In this document: positions 48,752 to 60,019 of the stretch, one piece after another | How positions within the stretch are numbered: the stretch's first letter is position 1 | Layout of the letters: each line of letters opens with the position of its first letter | NCBI GenBank assembly: GCA_026874595.1 | Contig: CM049309.1 | Location: forward strand, 26,229,033 to 26,293,032 | DNA length: 64,000 nt | Source of the DNA: Sipunculus nudus | Lineage: Eukaryota; Annelida; Sipuncula; Golfingiida; Sipunculidae | Direction: 5' to 3' | Position numbers and translations under genes: made by a program | The notes under the pieces: generated by a model | Seen by the model: only the letters and a program-made list of their open reading frames with translations | The model's database searches: none | What the model was told of the DNA's origin: nothing

Positions 48752-49690
48752 AATATGAATGAATGAATATTTTCTTCAGAAAATATATGTCCTCAGGCCC
48801 AAAGTTAAACAAGTGCATGCATAATACAATCACAAATAAAATTACATATATATATAAACTTTTTTTACAAATTATTTTGAAATACATGCATTCGAAAATA
48901 TCAAAGAATGTAATCATCACAAAGATGTCATTTCTGTCATATACAAAACATATACATATAATGTTTGTTTACATTAACATATAAGTATCCAGATTTTATA
49001 TCAATTAATCGTAACTCTCTATGTTGACTCTTTAATCATTCAAACATTGCCACTCAGCTCTGCAAAGATATTAAACAAGGCTGCTCGCAGAGAGTCCGCC
49101 TGGTCAGTTTGCCGAGAGGATCTTAACAAGTCTAAATGGAACATTATAAAAATAAAAATAAAATAGTCATTTTTTAACTTTGAACCACTCAACAGAGAAA
49201 CACAGTTAATATTTACCAATTTATGATAATAAATTCTTTAAAGTAGGTTTAAAGTTTACAACAATATTGAAGAAGAAGCATTTTGAATAATCCCAATACT
49301 TTAATGCTGACTTATACTTAGTCATTTCTTCGTTTAAAAGCATAATATACAAAAGCTGTTAGACTACTAATAACAGCAGGATTTTTATTTTATATAAGTG
49401 ATACTAAAGAAAATTTACCTCTTGACTTTTTATTATGAAATGATATTCAGTTTTAACTGAACTTTCACCATCTTCAAAACAGTAAATACAATTTCTCTCA
49501 GTCCAGTGTATCTTTTCATGTCTTCCTTTTCAGTTTGCAAATTATGTGATAAACGTCTCAATCTAGCTGAACTGGTTTTGTGATTATCATGAAAATAATA
49601 TAGTGTGCCCACTGGATTTGGTGAATACGTGGATTCCAAAGTATTATGCAGATCTATTTTATTTTTATAATTTGGTATAAAATGATTATT
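48752..49690 (-). mobile_element. LINE C-terminus and 3' UTR, 5'-truncated
   Basis: On the minus strand, SARLRRLSHNLQTE (about 49580-49535) runs in one frame. ERNCIYCFEDG followed by KTEYHFIIKS (about 49495-49435) runs in another and forms a CxxC...HxxxC-like motif in which the last Cys is Ser. After a further break, LTAFVYYAFKRRND ends at TAA (49318-49320). This succession matches C-termini of a LINE family frequent in molluscs. The 3' UTR ends with the near-palindrome ATATTTTCTTCAGAAAATAT and ATTC repeats at 48752-48785. At least two frameshifts make it a pseudogene. It is unrelated to the two plus-strand LINEs. Confidence 0.75.
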
Positions 49691-49956
49691 TAAACACTTA
49701 AGTATAGATGAAAAAATATTCTCAACAACAGCTGTTACACATTTTTGTGATTATTATCATTTAATCTACCTATATATTGCCTTTATAATTGAACAAAAAA
49801 AGCAAAAATGTGCGCAAAACTGCAGTTATCCGTTATTTTGGATTTTTATCCTTGCGCCGCGGTCAGGTCTAATATATCAATTTAAACAAGGTATTTTTGG
49901 ACGGGGAGGGATCAATTAAATGTTAATGGTTGAGTCAGTAATTTACAGTAATTGGC
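49691..49956. other. No gene seen
   Basis: AT-rich sequence without recognised content. Confidence 0.4.
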
Positions 49957-50335
49957 TATTCCACAGTATTCTTTAATCCTACCCACTGTACAGTATAGGC
50001 CTACTCCACAGTATTCTGTAATCCTACCCACCGTACACTATAAGCCTACTCCACAGTATTCCGTAATCCTACTCACTGCACAGTACAGGGCTACTCCAAA
50101 GTATTCTTTAATTCTGTAATCATGCCCAGTATACTTTTCAGGCCTACTTCACAGTATTCTGTAATCATGCCCAGTATACTTTATAGGCCTTCTCCACAGT
50201 ATTTTGTCATTCTGCCCAGTATACTCTTTAGGCCTAATCCACGTACTCTGTAATCCTACCCACTGAACAGTATATGCCTACTTCACAGTATTCTGTAATC
50301 CTGCCCACTGTACAATATAGACCTAATCCATTACG
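49957..50335. repeat. About 45-bp minisatellite, eight copies
   Basis: CTCCACAGTATTCTGTAATC followed by CTACCCACTGTACAGTATAGGCCTA recurs with spacing near 45-60 bp. Later units substitute ATGCCCAGTATACTTT. Confidence 0.85.
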
Positions 50336-50502
50336 GACACTCTTCAAGACAGGCTCTTATGATCCTCATGATCTTATTGGTTTGGCTCACTCGTTTGGAC
50401 ACAAACCTGCAAGCATTTCTGCTTCGGTAGGCCTTTAGATGTAATTAATATGCGTGTGCATTATCTGTGTGTATCATTCAATATCATTCAATATATTGAA
50501 AT

Positions 50503-50542
<40 letters not shown>

Positions 50543-50895
50543 TGACTCGTCTTGAAGGGGATCATGTACACTTCTTGTATATATTGGTGTCCCTGACATC
50601 ATCTCAGACGGACATATATGGGTGGATGTGTATCTTTCTAAGTGCTTTGGTGAAGGTAGCAATGACAGAGACGGCCGCTAAATCGATAGAACCGAGAGCA
50701 AGCCTCGCAGCAGATATGATCCTGACATGTATAACCTTCACCAGACGCTTGTTTCCTCTGATGTCAGTTGGTGATCCATGACAGTGTCGTCTCATTCTTT
50801 ATTTACGGGAGCGTAACAAATAACGGAAAGCGTGTCCGGTCGGTGGCAGAAACAAAAACCGACAATAATATATTAATATCTCTGGTAAACATTCG
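50336..50895. other. No gene supported; GA microsatellite
   Basis: GA repeats occupy 50503-50541. Two overlapping opposite-strand frames (50542-50781 and 50604-50795) exclude each other and carry no recognised motif. Confidence 0.45.
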
Positions 50896-50899
50896 TCCG

Positions 50900-51215
50900 C
50901 TACGGTGGCTGATTTAGGACACAGAAAAAAAAAATATTTATCTCGTGATCTCGAGATAACATCTCGAGATCTCGACATAGAATTTCGCAAAAAAAAAATT
51001 TTAGGAAGCAAAAAAAAAAATTTTAGGAAGCAAAAAAAAAAATTTTAGGAAGCAAAAAAAATTTTTAGGAAGCAAAAAAAAAAAAATTAAGAAAGCAAAA
51101 AAAAAATTTTTAGGAAGCAAAAAAAAAAAATTTTAGGAAGCAAAAAAAATTTTTAGGAAGCAAAAAAAAAATTTAGAAAGCAAAAAAAAAATTATTAGGA
51201 AACAAAAAAAAAATT
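50900..51215 (+). repeat. Left foldback arm
   Basis: Terminal 20-25 bp, an A-rich spacer, an XhoI-type CTCGAG palindrome cluster (50942-50978), then tandem A-run plus TTTTAGGAAGC units. Confidence 0.9.
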
Positions 51216-52437
51216 ATCTTTCGAGATCTCCATAAAAAATGTCACACTTGTACGAACCATTCAAAGCTGAATTGACATAAAGGGGACATTATACGTTAAG
51301 AGTGCTTACTATTGCAATTATAAAACAAAGACCATGTATACTGTGTTTAACTGAACCGTAATACAATATAATTAATTTAAAATCAATCAAGTTTGTATAT
51401 TCCCTGAGATACGGCGAGTTGAAGAAAAGTTCAATATAAATTCAATATTTAATATTCATATCCGTAAGGAAGATGTCAAAGCCTAAAGAATCGGAAATAT
51501 TCTACCTGAACGGCGGATTCGGAGCCATGTCTGTTAAATCACTCATATAGAAATGTTTAGGTCTGCATGCATGCATTGTGGGTACCTTATTATTTTAAGA
51601 ATCCAAACAAATATGAGCTTCTTATAGAAACACGCTTTTTGTACAATTTCTTTCAGCTTTTGTTTTATTGAAATGGTGTGTCGTTTTATGGAACATGTAT
51701 TAGACCATCATAAATTAAAATATGCTAAAACTGATTACTGTGTTTTCAGGTAGGTACGCTGGGGGGGGGGGGGGGGGGTGGTCGGGGAGGAGCGTTGCTT
51801 CAGCCCCTAAAGCCCAAGTCTTGATCTACTATAGCTCTTACTATAGCTCAGATTAATTTAATCAACCTATCTTCATAAATGTTTTATATTCATAAATAAA
51901 CGGTTTAAAATTTCGATCATCTCTCATCATGATTTTTCTTCAGCAAAATGCTCTGCTTTGGTCTTAAAGTCGCTATTCACCTGCCTTATTTATAGAATCT
52001 TTGTAAAAACTCTGCATATACATATTAAAGAAGTGAAAGTAATCATAAACATAATCTAGGTAAACATAATCTATTAATCTTTCATGAAAATGAGCCAATG
52101 CCATGGGTAAAGGCGGTGTCTTTGTCTATATCCACATTTATTTATAACATGGGTCGGGGGGGGGGGGGGGGGTGCAAAAATTGCCACCGATCGTAATAGA
52201 AAGACGTCCGGCAGAAACATCTGGCTTCAATTCAGAGATTACAGATTTCTGTAAATGACAAATACTGCATTGCTTCACATGCTCTTACGAATATAAACTA
52301 GTGATCTTTCAATAACTCGGTTACATGTTTTTATCTGTATGTTAACACTTGCTCAAGTGGCTTGTATACAAGTAGCCTTTAGATAAAATGTTTATACGTC
52401 AAAGTGACGTTATAAGACCCATTCCCAGCTTGGGTTT

Positions 52438-52815
52438 CTTCCTAAATTTTTTTTTTGCTTCCTAATTTTTTTTTTTTTTTGCTTCCTAAAATTTTTTTTT
52501 TTTGCTTCCTAAAAATTTTTTTTTTGCTTCATAAAATTTTTTTTTTATGCTTCCTAAATTTTTTTTTTTTGCTTCCTAAAATTTTTTTTTTTGCTTCCTA
52601 AAAAATTTTTTTTTTGCTTCATAAAATTTTATTTTATGCCTCCTAAAATTTTTTTTTTTGCTCCCTAAAATTTTTTTTTTTTGCTTCCTAAAAATTTTTT
52701 TTTTGCTTCCTAAAAATTTTTTTTTTGCGAAATTCTATGTCGAGATCTCGAGATGTTATCTCGAGATCACGAGATAAATATTTTTTTTTTCTGTGTCCTT
52801 AATCAGCCACCGTAG
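52438..52815 (-). repeat. Right foldback arm
   Basis: Mirror of the left arm, with more GCTTCCTAAAA plus T-run units (about 14), so the two arms differ in subrepeat number. Confidence 0.9.
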
Positions 52816-53919
52816 TCCGCACAATACATCAGGTAAATTAAGCTTTCATGGAAGTCATAGTTCCAAGTCCACAAAAGGCACAGAAACATCCGTCTGCAAA
52901 ATACATTGGTTAAACTATTGGATCTTGGAAGTCATTCTTCCAACTCAAACACACAGAGGACAATTTCCCTGATGTAAACCTACTGTACAGCACTTTGACC
53001 CAGTTTTTTTTCTTGCTGCCATCATATTAATATCTGTAAATAGTTCTGTCTTGTCAGGTTATAGTTTATTATTTTGAGCTATGGTCAGGCGTTTTGACTC
53101 TGAGCTGCATACCCAAATCGTCGGAACATTTTGCAAGAATCCGTGCTATACGCTACCATTGTCGGACCAGCTACTTCATTACATTTATACGGATATAGCC
53201 AAATCTTGCTCGCTAGTTTATCTAAATAAAAATGGGTTGTTAATATTTAAAAAGAAGAAAAGAATCTCATTTTTTTATCCAGATATGTGAATAGTTAAAT
53301 AATAAATACCATGTTGTATAAGCGTTACGCCATAAATTGTTTGCTCTTAATCCCCGATTTCTTCTTGTGATGCTTATATTTACAACACATTTATATTTTC
53401 AAACAACTCTAAAGACTCTCAAACATCACAGCATGTAGACACATATACAACACTTTACGAAGCCGACATCGGCATATTTGCAAAATCACTCATTCTCACT
53501 GCATATTACGTGTATTCAAATGTAAGATAGTAATACTCCTCCTCCCTGCATGTGTACTTACTACGTGTGTGGTTGGGAAATGTTAAGCGCATGCATGTAT
53601 AGCGATTTGCCTGGTAACAAGAAAACTAGAGAGAATATCATCTCAAACAGTCAACGGCAATGAAAATTCTTTAATTTGTTCATATACTGCCTACTATTTG
53701 CATAAGTTTATAATGAATATAAAGACACAGATGATAACACCCAGGTGTTTTATCTAAAAGTAACTGCCTTCAACTGGAGAAAACAAAAAACAAAATTAAA
53801 TCTTGTATGAAGGTACTTGACGGGGAAAATGTCATCATATGATATTGTCTGTAGAGATACAGACCCACACGTTAAGTATTAGAGAGGATGCAAGGCGATA
53901 GTAGCAGGGCTGAATCCAG
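52816..53919. other. No gene seen
   Basis: A 69-codon plus frame at 53081-53290 has no recognised motif. Confidence 0.4.
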
Positions 53920-54289
53920 AGGAGGGCAAAGGGGGCAGCTGCCCCCCCCCCCCGAAGTTCCCACCAAATAACTTTTTATGTCAGGTATTCAAAACTAATT
54001 CTTGACCCTTTTACCCGAATATCATTTATTCCCATCTATTGCTCCTTCATATTAATGTAAAAACTGATAAGCCATATCAGTAGATTCTGCTCCAGCCAGT
54101 GCCTGAAGTGTGTACACAGCATCAGCTAAGTCTACTGGGGAGTCGTTAAACATTTGTGATGAACAATTCTATCATAATGTCAAGACAGTGTTAAAACTAG
54201 GATAGCCTGTTTTCGCACTTGCAAAAACAGATGCCCCCCCCCCCCTGTTTGCATATAGGTTTTATCAATGAAGACACGGTAAGAGATCT
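53920..54289. other. Poly(C)-bearing sequence, no gene
   Basis: C tracts at 53941-53953 and 54234-54245 follow GGGGGCAGCTG and ACAGATG. These look like termini of small transposable elements, but no paired ends were established. Confidence 0.35.
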
Positions 54290-54985
54290 GATCCTCTCAA
54301 GTCACCAAGTTTGAAACTCATCCAAGATTTTGGTTGGAGAAATCAGTGTTTTAAATTTTGGAGGAAAATATCCAACCCTTCAAAAGTTTTCGCTTCACAA
54401 GACAACAGTTATAATTTGGCTGATTTGACCTTAAAGATTGGTCAAGGTCACCAGCTCTGAACTCGATCAAGAACATTGTAGGAACAATCGGTGTACCAAA
54501 TTTGCGGACAAAATGTGAAATACGTAAAAAGTTATGGGCTTCACAATAATTTACCATTTTGGCAGATTTGACCCAGAAGATGAAGGTCAAGGTCACCGGG
54601 TTTTCATCTCCTCCGAGATTTCAGTAGGAACCATTAGTGTGTCAAATTTCGGCAGAAAATATGCAGCCCTCCAAAAGTTATCGTGTTCACAAAATGACCC
54701 AAAAAATATTACGTTTCGATAGATTTGACCTTGAAGATGAAAGTCAAGGTCCCCGATTTTCATATTCCTTCGAGAACGTTGTAGGGACAATTGGTGTACC
54801 AAATTAGAGGGCAAAATGTAAAATACTTTAAAAGAAAAGGGCTTTACAAAAATTTTACATTTCGACAGATTTGACCTGGAAGATCAAGGATTAAATCACC
54901 GGGTTTCGTACTCGTCCGAGACTTTGCAATGAACCATTAGTGTGTCAAATTTGGCCGGACAATATGCATCCCTTCAAAAGTGTAT
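54290..54985. repeat. Diverged tandem repeat, about 150-bp unit, five copies
   Basis: TCAAGGTCACC-type blocks recur near 54300, 54439, 54587, 54742 and 54888. Each is followed by GTAGGAACMATTRGTGTRYCAA and AAATTTSGG, then CCCTTCAAAAGTT and AGATTTGACC. The AAGGTCAAGGTCACC vocabulary is shared with 29.06 kb. Confidence 0.8.
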
Positions 54986-55690
54986 AATAATATAACAATT
55001 TTGCGTATTGCTCCATGTGTAAAGATATGTGTTTGAAATTAGGTCAGTGTTCTGTTTAATGTTCATGTTAATATTGATTTGACAATTACATCTTAAATTT
55101 CAGGAAAGTTTTAAAAATTATATATTTGGTTCATGCTTCATACCATGCACCCCAATGGTTTTGAAAAAAATTAAAAACATAGAAATGTGATCTGAAGTTT
55201 GATTAAGCTTTGTAAAAGACTATTTTAGGGTATAAATAATGATCAATTTGGCACGCATGATTCTGTATATTCAATATTTGGTAATTTTTGTGTGTGGTGC
55301 ACCATGGGATTGAAAGTGGAGAAAATAGCAAGATCACTACACTGAAAATGCATCTTTTATGTTTTATTTTTTTCTGAATTTTCCAAACCGTGTGAGGGGA
55401 ACCCTCTACGTTTGCAGAATGCCCCCCCCCCACACACACACACATATTTCAAAAAACGCTAAAAAGCCTATGCACAGGAATGTACCAGTGGATGTTAAAA
55501 AAATTTGCATTTAGGAAACCAAGAAAGATGGTTCTCCCTGACATCCTTAATGTTCCATAAGATTCATGAAGATTGAAGAGTAAGAAATGTACAGTAACAA
55601 TTAATGCATGCTTTATAAATGATCACTGTTTGGTGAAATATTTCTCACAATTTAATGCATACAGAGTACGGTATAAAAAAATAATATTTT
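54986..55690. other. No gene seen
   Basis: AT-rich sequence with a CCCCCCCCCC plus CA microsatellite at 55421-55445. Confidence 0.45.
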
Positions 55691-55694
55691 AAAG

Positions 55695-55775
55695 TCGAGA
55701 GCTTCCGGTGGCTCAGTGGCTCTGTCCATTGATCGGGTGATTTGGAACCCCCCGCCCCTACTGGAAACAGGACAC
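55695..55775 (+). other. tRNA-like (SINE-type) head
   Basis: GTGGCTCAGTGG at about 55709 fits an A box. About 40 bases on, GATTTGGAACCCC (about 55738) is a degenerate B box followed by CCGCCCC. The 3' side is not tRNA. It stands 50 bp before a 43-bp array. Confidence 0.45.
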
Positions 55776-55825
55776 ATATCTCGTGGATTCGGCCCTTGGT
55801 AGTATTCATATACACAACTATACCT

Positions 55826-56422
55826 AAATCTGGTCAGTAGATGACTCCACTTGGTCGTCTGTGGTCACTAATCTGGTAAGAAGATGACTCCACTTGGTCG
55901 TCTGTGGTCACTAATCTGGACAGTAGATGATCCCACTTGGTCGTCTGTGGTCATTAATCTGGTCAGTAGATGACTCCACTTGGCGTCTGTGGTCATTAAT
56001 CTGGTCAGAAGATGACTCCACTTGGTCGTCTGTGGTCATTAATCTGGTCAGTAGATGACTCCACTTGGTCGTCAGTGGTCATAAATCTGGTCAGAAGATG
56101 ACTCCACTTGGTCGTCTGTGGTCATTAATCTGGTCAGTAGATGACTCCACTTGGTCGTCTGTGGTCATAAATCTGGTCAGTAGATAACTCCACATGGTCG
56201 TCTGTGGTCATAAATCTGGTCAGTAGATCACTCCACATGGTCGTCTGTGGTCATAAATCTGGTCAGTAGATGACTCCACTTTGTCGTCTGTGGTCATTAA
56301 TTTAGTCAGTAGATGACTCCACTTTGTCGTCTGTGGTCATTAATTTAGTCAGTAGATGACTCCACTTTGTCGTCTGTGGTCATTAATCTGGTCATTAGAT
56401 GACTCCACTCGGTCGTCTGAGA
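55826..56422. repeat. 43-bp minisatellite, about 14 copies
   Basis: AATCTGGTCAGTAGATGACT followed by CCACTTGGTCGTCTGTGGTCATT recurs every 43 bases (55827, 55870 and on). Sub-blocks share variants CACATGG, ACTTTGT and TTAGTC in adjacent units. Confidence 0.95.
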
Positions 56423-57893
56423 TGGTTATAATCGTTCACAGTCAATATATCATGGCTTTCGAATAAGTAATAAATGATCAAAAGGTTACGAAATTTTTTT
56501 TCACATACCAGGGTTAAGTTATATTATGTAGATGATACACGGGGAGATTGTATACATATCGTTTTTATTGAAATACCGAGATCATGTATAACCTATTTTG
56601 CATGCATGAAATCGCTCTTCGTGTTATCGAGTGGGATCTTACCCTCTTAACCAAACTCTGGACTTACATTCGATATCGAGTAAATTATGTGCTGAATAAA
56701 ACATAAAGATGCGTACCACATGCTAGAGGTCTGCAGCGAGCGGTTTACAGCAGCGACTGGTCTTATTTCTTTATTCTAATGGGCATCGGCCTTGTAAAGC
56801 ATTCACCTCGTGTTTTTCAGTAATAACGATTATTGCCTCACTCCTCTGACCTTGTCCCACGTCTTGCTTAAAGACTTCATGCAATCAACGAAAAGAATAT
56901 GTGAATTGATTGCTGGACACCGAGCAGTTCTGACACCCATAAAGCAGATTTATAATAAACTTGCCATATTTGCTCTTTTTACATCATAACTACCGACATA
57001 AACGTGATATACGTTGATCATTAACCAATACATCATTCAGTGTATCATCATCTATAACACTTTTGATCTTCAACATACTCATTTCCTCCAGTTATTTTCT
57101 TCAAGTGGGACCTGGCACGTTGAGTTAAAGTTCAGTCATACATTCAAAAATGTAAGCATTCTTTGTTTTTTTCATGTACATTTATTACAGTAATATTTTG
57201 TAAAAAAAAGCTTTAAAACAGATATACCTGTGAAAAAAGTTTACAATGCAACAGTAAATTTTGCTCGTGACTCCCACTCCAACGTCTTGTTCGACATCAT
57301 TGGCTTTATATTAAGCTCTCCAGGGCGAAAGTTTAATACAAATAATCTCGAGAAACTGTTATGGTGAACAGAGTGATGAAGAAGGCATCCTAGTGCTTCT
57401 CCCGTAAACAATCTGGTAGCTCGCGCGTGAATCTGATTACCTGTGACGTCACTCAGTATCACGCCCTCTGAACTGAGCCACGTGATTAATTCTATATTCA
57501 AAATTTGACAGTCGAATTCCGTTACACTAGATAATCCTTGACTTCAAAGTAAACCTTTTCACATTATCAATGTGATATCATATATCATATGCTTTATGGA
57601 CATTTTCCCCAACACCTTTCACGTCAAAAGTATTTGTTACTATGGTTTCCTGGCACGAAAAAAAGCTCATAAAAATTGTCCTAAATTTTGGAAGAAACCT
57701 GACATATCAACTAGAAACGGGGTAATTACTTTATATATGTTATCAATTACGAAAACGATTACTTTAAAAGTATATGATTACCATTACAACTAGAATACGG
57801 ATAGTCGACAAACGACTACGTGTATCTGCCGATCAGAGTGGGACGGGTGAAATAAGGCATGGATTGAGTGGCCAGGGGAAATGGTTAGATGTG
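56423..57893. other. Mostly no gene seen
   Basis: AT-rich sequence except around 57250-57500, described separately. Confidence 0.4.
57241..57501 (-). CDS. Short open frame of unknown nature
   Basis: An 86-codon minus-strand frame with mixed composition (for example GNQIHARATRLFTGEALGCL) is less biased than neighbouring AT-rich frames. It has no recognisable domain and no defined splice partners. The same interval holds TGACGTCA (57443-57450) and CACGTG (about 57480), so a regulatory reading is as likely as coding. Confidence 0.2.
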   Translation of the reverse strand: MNIELITWLSSEGVILSDVTGNQIHARATRLFTGEALGCLLHHSVHHNSFSRLFVLNFRPGELNIKPMMSNKTLEWESRAKFTVAL

Positions 57894-57894
57894 T

Positions 57895-58460
57895 TGCATA
57901 TTAGCATGGATGTCTGCAGTGTAACCGTAAATGTAGGTGGGGCCACCTGCCATAAAATCGAGAATGCTATTAAAGTTGTATACACATGCAACATTTTTGG
58001 CAGATAAGTCAAACCACTGTCAAGATTTGAGTGATTTTATCCCATGGCAGACAAACAGATGGACGCTGTGCAAAAATGGTTGCAGGTGGCACCACCAGTT
58101 TTGCCTATGATAAAGACCTGAGTGTGTAATCTATACACATGCAATATTTCAGGAGGATACGACTTACCAGTCCTGAGATATTAGCATGGATGTCTGCAGC
58201 GTGAAGATGAATGTAGGTGGCGCCACCTGTCATAAAATCAAGAGAGCTATTCGAGATGTATACACATGCAAAGTTTCAGGTGGCTAAGTCCAACCATTGC
58301 AGAGATGTGAGTGATTTTAACCCAAGACATACGAACAGATGGACGCTGTGCAAAAATGATTGCAAGTGGCGCCACCAGTTTTTTTGTATGATATAAAGCT
58401 ATCAAAGAGCTACAATCGTGCAAAATTTTAGCCCGATCGGTCTGACAAGTCTGAAGATTT
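57895..58460. repeat. 281-bp direct repeat, two copies
   Basis: ATTAGCATGGATGTCTGCAG starts both units (about 57900 and 58180). Each then has GTAGGTGGSGCCACCTG, GTATACACATGCAA and ACAGATGGACGCTGTGCAAA. Related half-units (GTGGCACCACCAGTTTT) occur inside, and a third diverged portion continues to about 58510. Confidence 0.85.
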
Positions 58461-58577
58461 GCGGGTTAATGTGAAAACAGCCGCACAGATGGACGCACTG
58501 CAGAGAGGAAAGGTCGGAGTTGAATGCAAAATGGCTAGGCACCAGTTCACATGTGATCCAATAATGGGGTCAAGCTT

Positions 58578-58726
58578 GATGTGTTAGTTTGCTCATATAC
58601 TTATGAGAAGGATACTTAGCTGTGTTATAGTTTGCTCATATACTATTGACAGTGATAACTTAGCTGTGAGAGTTTGCTCACATTCTAATGAGAGGGACAT
58701 TTAGCTGTGTTAGTTTGCTCATATAC
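58578..58726. repeat. About 48-bp tandem repeat, three to four copies
   Basis: TAGTTTGCTCATATACT recurs with intervening TTAGCTGTG, ending at the left edge of a MITE. Confidence 0.8.
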
Positions 58727-58728
58727 TA

Positions 58729-58893
58729 GGTCCGACAGCCATGGCATAGCAACCGAGAACGCGCTTTTTGATTGGTTGATATGTCTACAACTGGAGTCTT
58801 CAGATGGTGACACCGCTGACGTAACAATGGTTCAGCCAATCACGCACGTACTTCAAATTTAGCCGGAAAACGATGTGCCATGGCTGTCGGGCC
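58729..58893. mobile_element. 165-bp MITE with TA flanks
   Basis: GGTCCGACAGCCATGGCAT at the left and TGCCATGGCTGTCGGGCC at the right are inverted with one mismatch near the tip. TA lies on both sides (58727-58728 and 58894-58895), as for Tc1/mariner-type non-autonomous elements. The interior carries ATTGG and CCAAT boxes and GCTGACGTAA, a CRE-like site. Confidence 0.85.
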
Positions 58894-59235
58894 TAACAAC
58901 GGCGGCTTCTTGCCTGCCTATCTCAAATATTAAGAGATGACTTAATAAATAAATAAAGAGATGGACCATTTAGTGAAGAAAAACGCTAGGTAAATGTCAA
59001 ATAGTTGATAGTTATAAGGAAATGACCCAGAAAAGTAAAAAAAAATTAACCGAAATCTACACTGATAGCCATTCAAGCGCCTGTGATCTCTCCCATTGCA
59101 GCGTTCCAAAATCTCTCTATCTCTCCTACCCAAAGCGTTCTCCTATCCTGTCGCCTAGACTGGCTGCTCGTCTCTCTCTCGGCATAGACTAGTTCCTGCT
59201 GAGATCATTACAACTCTGAGAACCTCGACCGAATC
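58894..59235. other. No gene seen
   Basis: CTCTCTC-rich segments near 59115 and 59170; nothing else recognised. Confidence 0.4.
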
Positions 59236-59490
59236 CGTGGCCTGGAGAGGCGAGTGGTAAATCGCTGGGCTCTCTCCGCTAGCTGGCGACCCGGTTCTGA
59301 ACCCCAGGGTTACCATAAGAGTGGGCTGAAGTGGCCCGTCCAAGGTCGATGGTTTTCTCCGGGTCCTCCGATTTCCTTCACCTATAAAGACTACTGAACG
59401 CCACCGTCCGAGCCAAGTTCAGTGTGCCTCGTATTAGATATTATAACTATAGTTGTACAATCCATGTAAAAGAAATAAAGTTTATAATCA
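59236..59490 (+). mobile_element. tRNA-derived SINE with Deu-like core
   Basis: A tRNA-like head (about 59236-59310) contains GGTTCTGAACC (59293-59303) as a near-consensus B box. The body contains GGTTTTCTCCGGGTCCTCCG continuing into ATTTCCTTCACC (59351-59382), the conserved central core recognised in Deu-type SINEs of molluscs and other deuterostome or lophotrochozoan genomes. The 3' end is AT-rich, with AGAAATAAAG. Transcription would be by polymerase III, and movement would depend on a LINE reverse transcriptase. Confidence 0.75.
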
Positions 59491-59865
59491 CGTAAGCTTC
59501 ATACGTCAAGCAGATGTACATATAGAAAACCGCCATGGAAAGTATTCCAGTAAGGAAAGGTCAAGGCCAGGTCTATTGCACATCTGTTGGGAACTTATCC
59601 GTTGGCTTATCCGTATGGCCCAATGATGCTCCACCAATTTTGGAGAAGTTTGCCGGAAATCAACCCGGTTGCCATTTCTACTGACTTGTTTAACAAAAGA
59701 TCACAGTTTCCACAAAAAAATAGATTGATTTGCAATACTAAAATGTATTATATGGGCTTGATATATTGCTAAACATCAACTATTACCAGGTTCCCACAGT
59801 AATTTAACTAGAAAATTTACTTTATATCAAATGCCTCCTACATCGCCCACTTGGGGCGGACTTCC
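59491..59865. other. No gene seen
   Basis: The segment CGCCATGGAAAGTATTCC (about 59531) with AAGGTCAAGGCC is found inverted at about 60920-60960. Confidence 0.4.
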
Positions 59866-59979
59866 CAGGGGCGTAGCCAGGATTGAGGGAGGGGAGGGGG
59901 CCATGATCAGTTGCGGGGCGGATCCAGATATTCGAAAACGGGGCGGGGGGGGGGGGGCTAATATGCAATATATAAAATA

Positions 59980-60019
<40 letters not shown>

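Larger units (their letters stand above)
50900..52815. mobile_element. Foldback-type element with long subrepeat arms
   Basis: The ends are CTACGGTGGCTGATTTAGGA at the left and its near-perfect inverse at the right (one mismatch), flanked by TCCG on both sides (50896-50899 and 52816-52819), a 4-bp target duplication. The arms (about 50900-51215 and 52438-52815) contain a palindromic GATCTCGAGATAACATCTCG segment, then about 10-14 copies of a 20-22 bp unit, A8-11, TTTT, AGGAAGC, in mirrored order. The 1.2-kb interior is AT-rich, with G tracts at 51756-51778 and 52157-52173 and no coding. The superfamily is undetermined. Confidence 0.88.

Noticed and set aside
49055-49131. Terminal exon (minus strand) after a TTTAG acceptor, ending in a stop
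   Set aside because: It lies in what reads as the 3' UTR of the LINE remnant, and no upstream exon joins it in phase.
50542-50795. Host exon on either strand
   Set aside because: Two opposite frames overlap fully, neither has a recognisable motif or clear splice sites.
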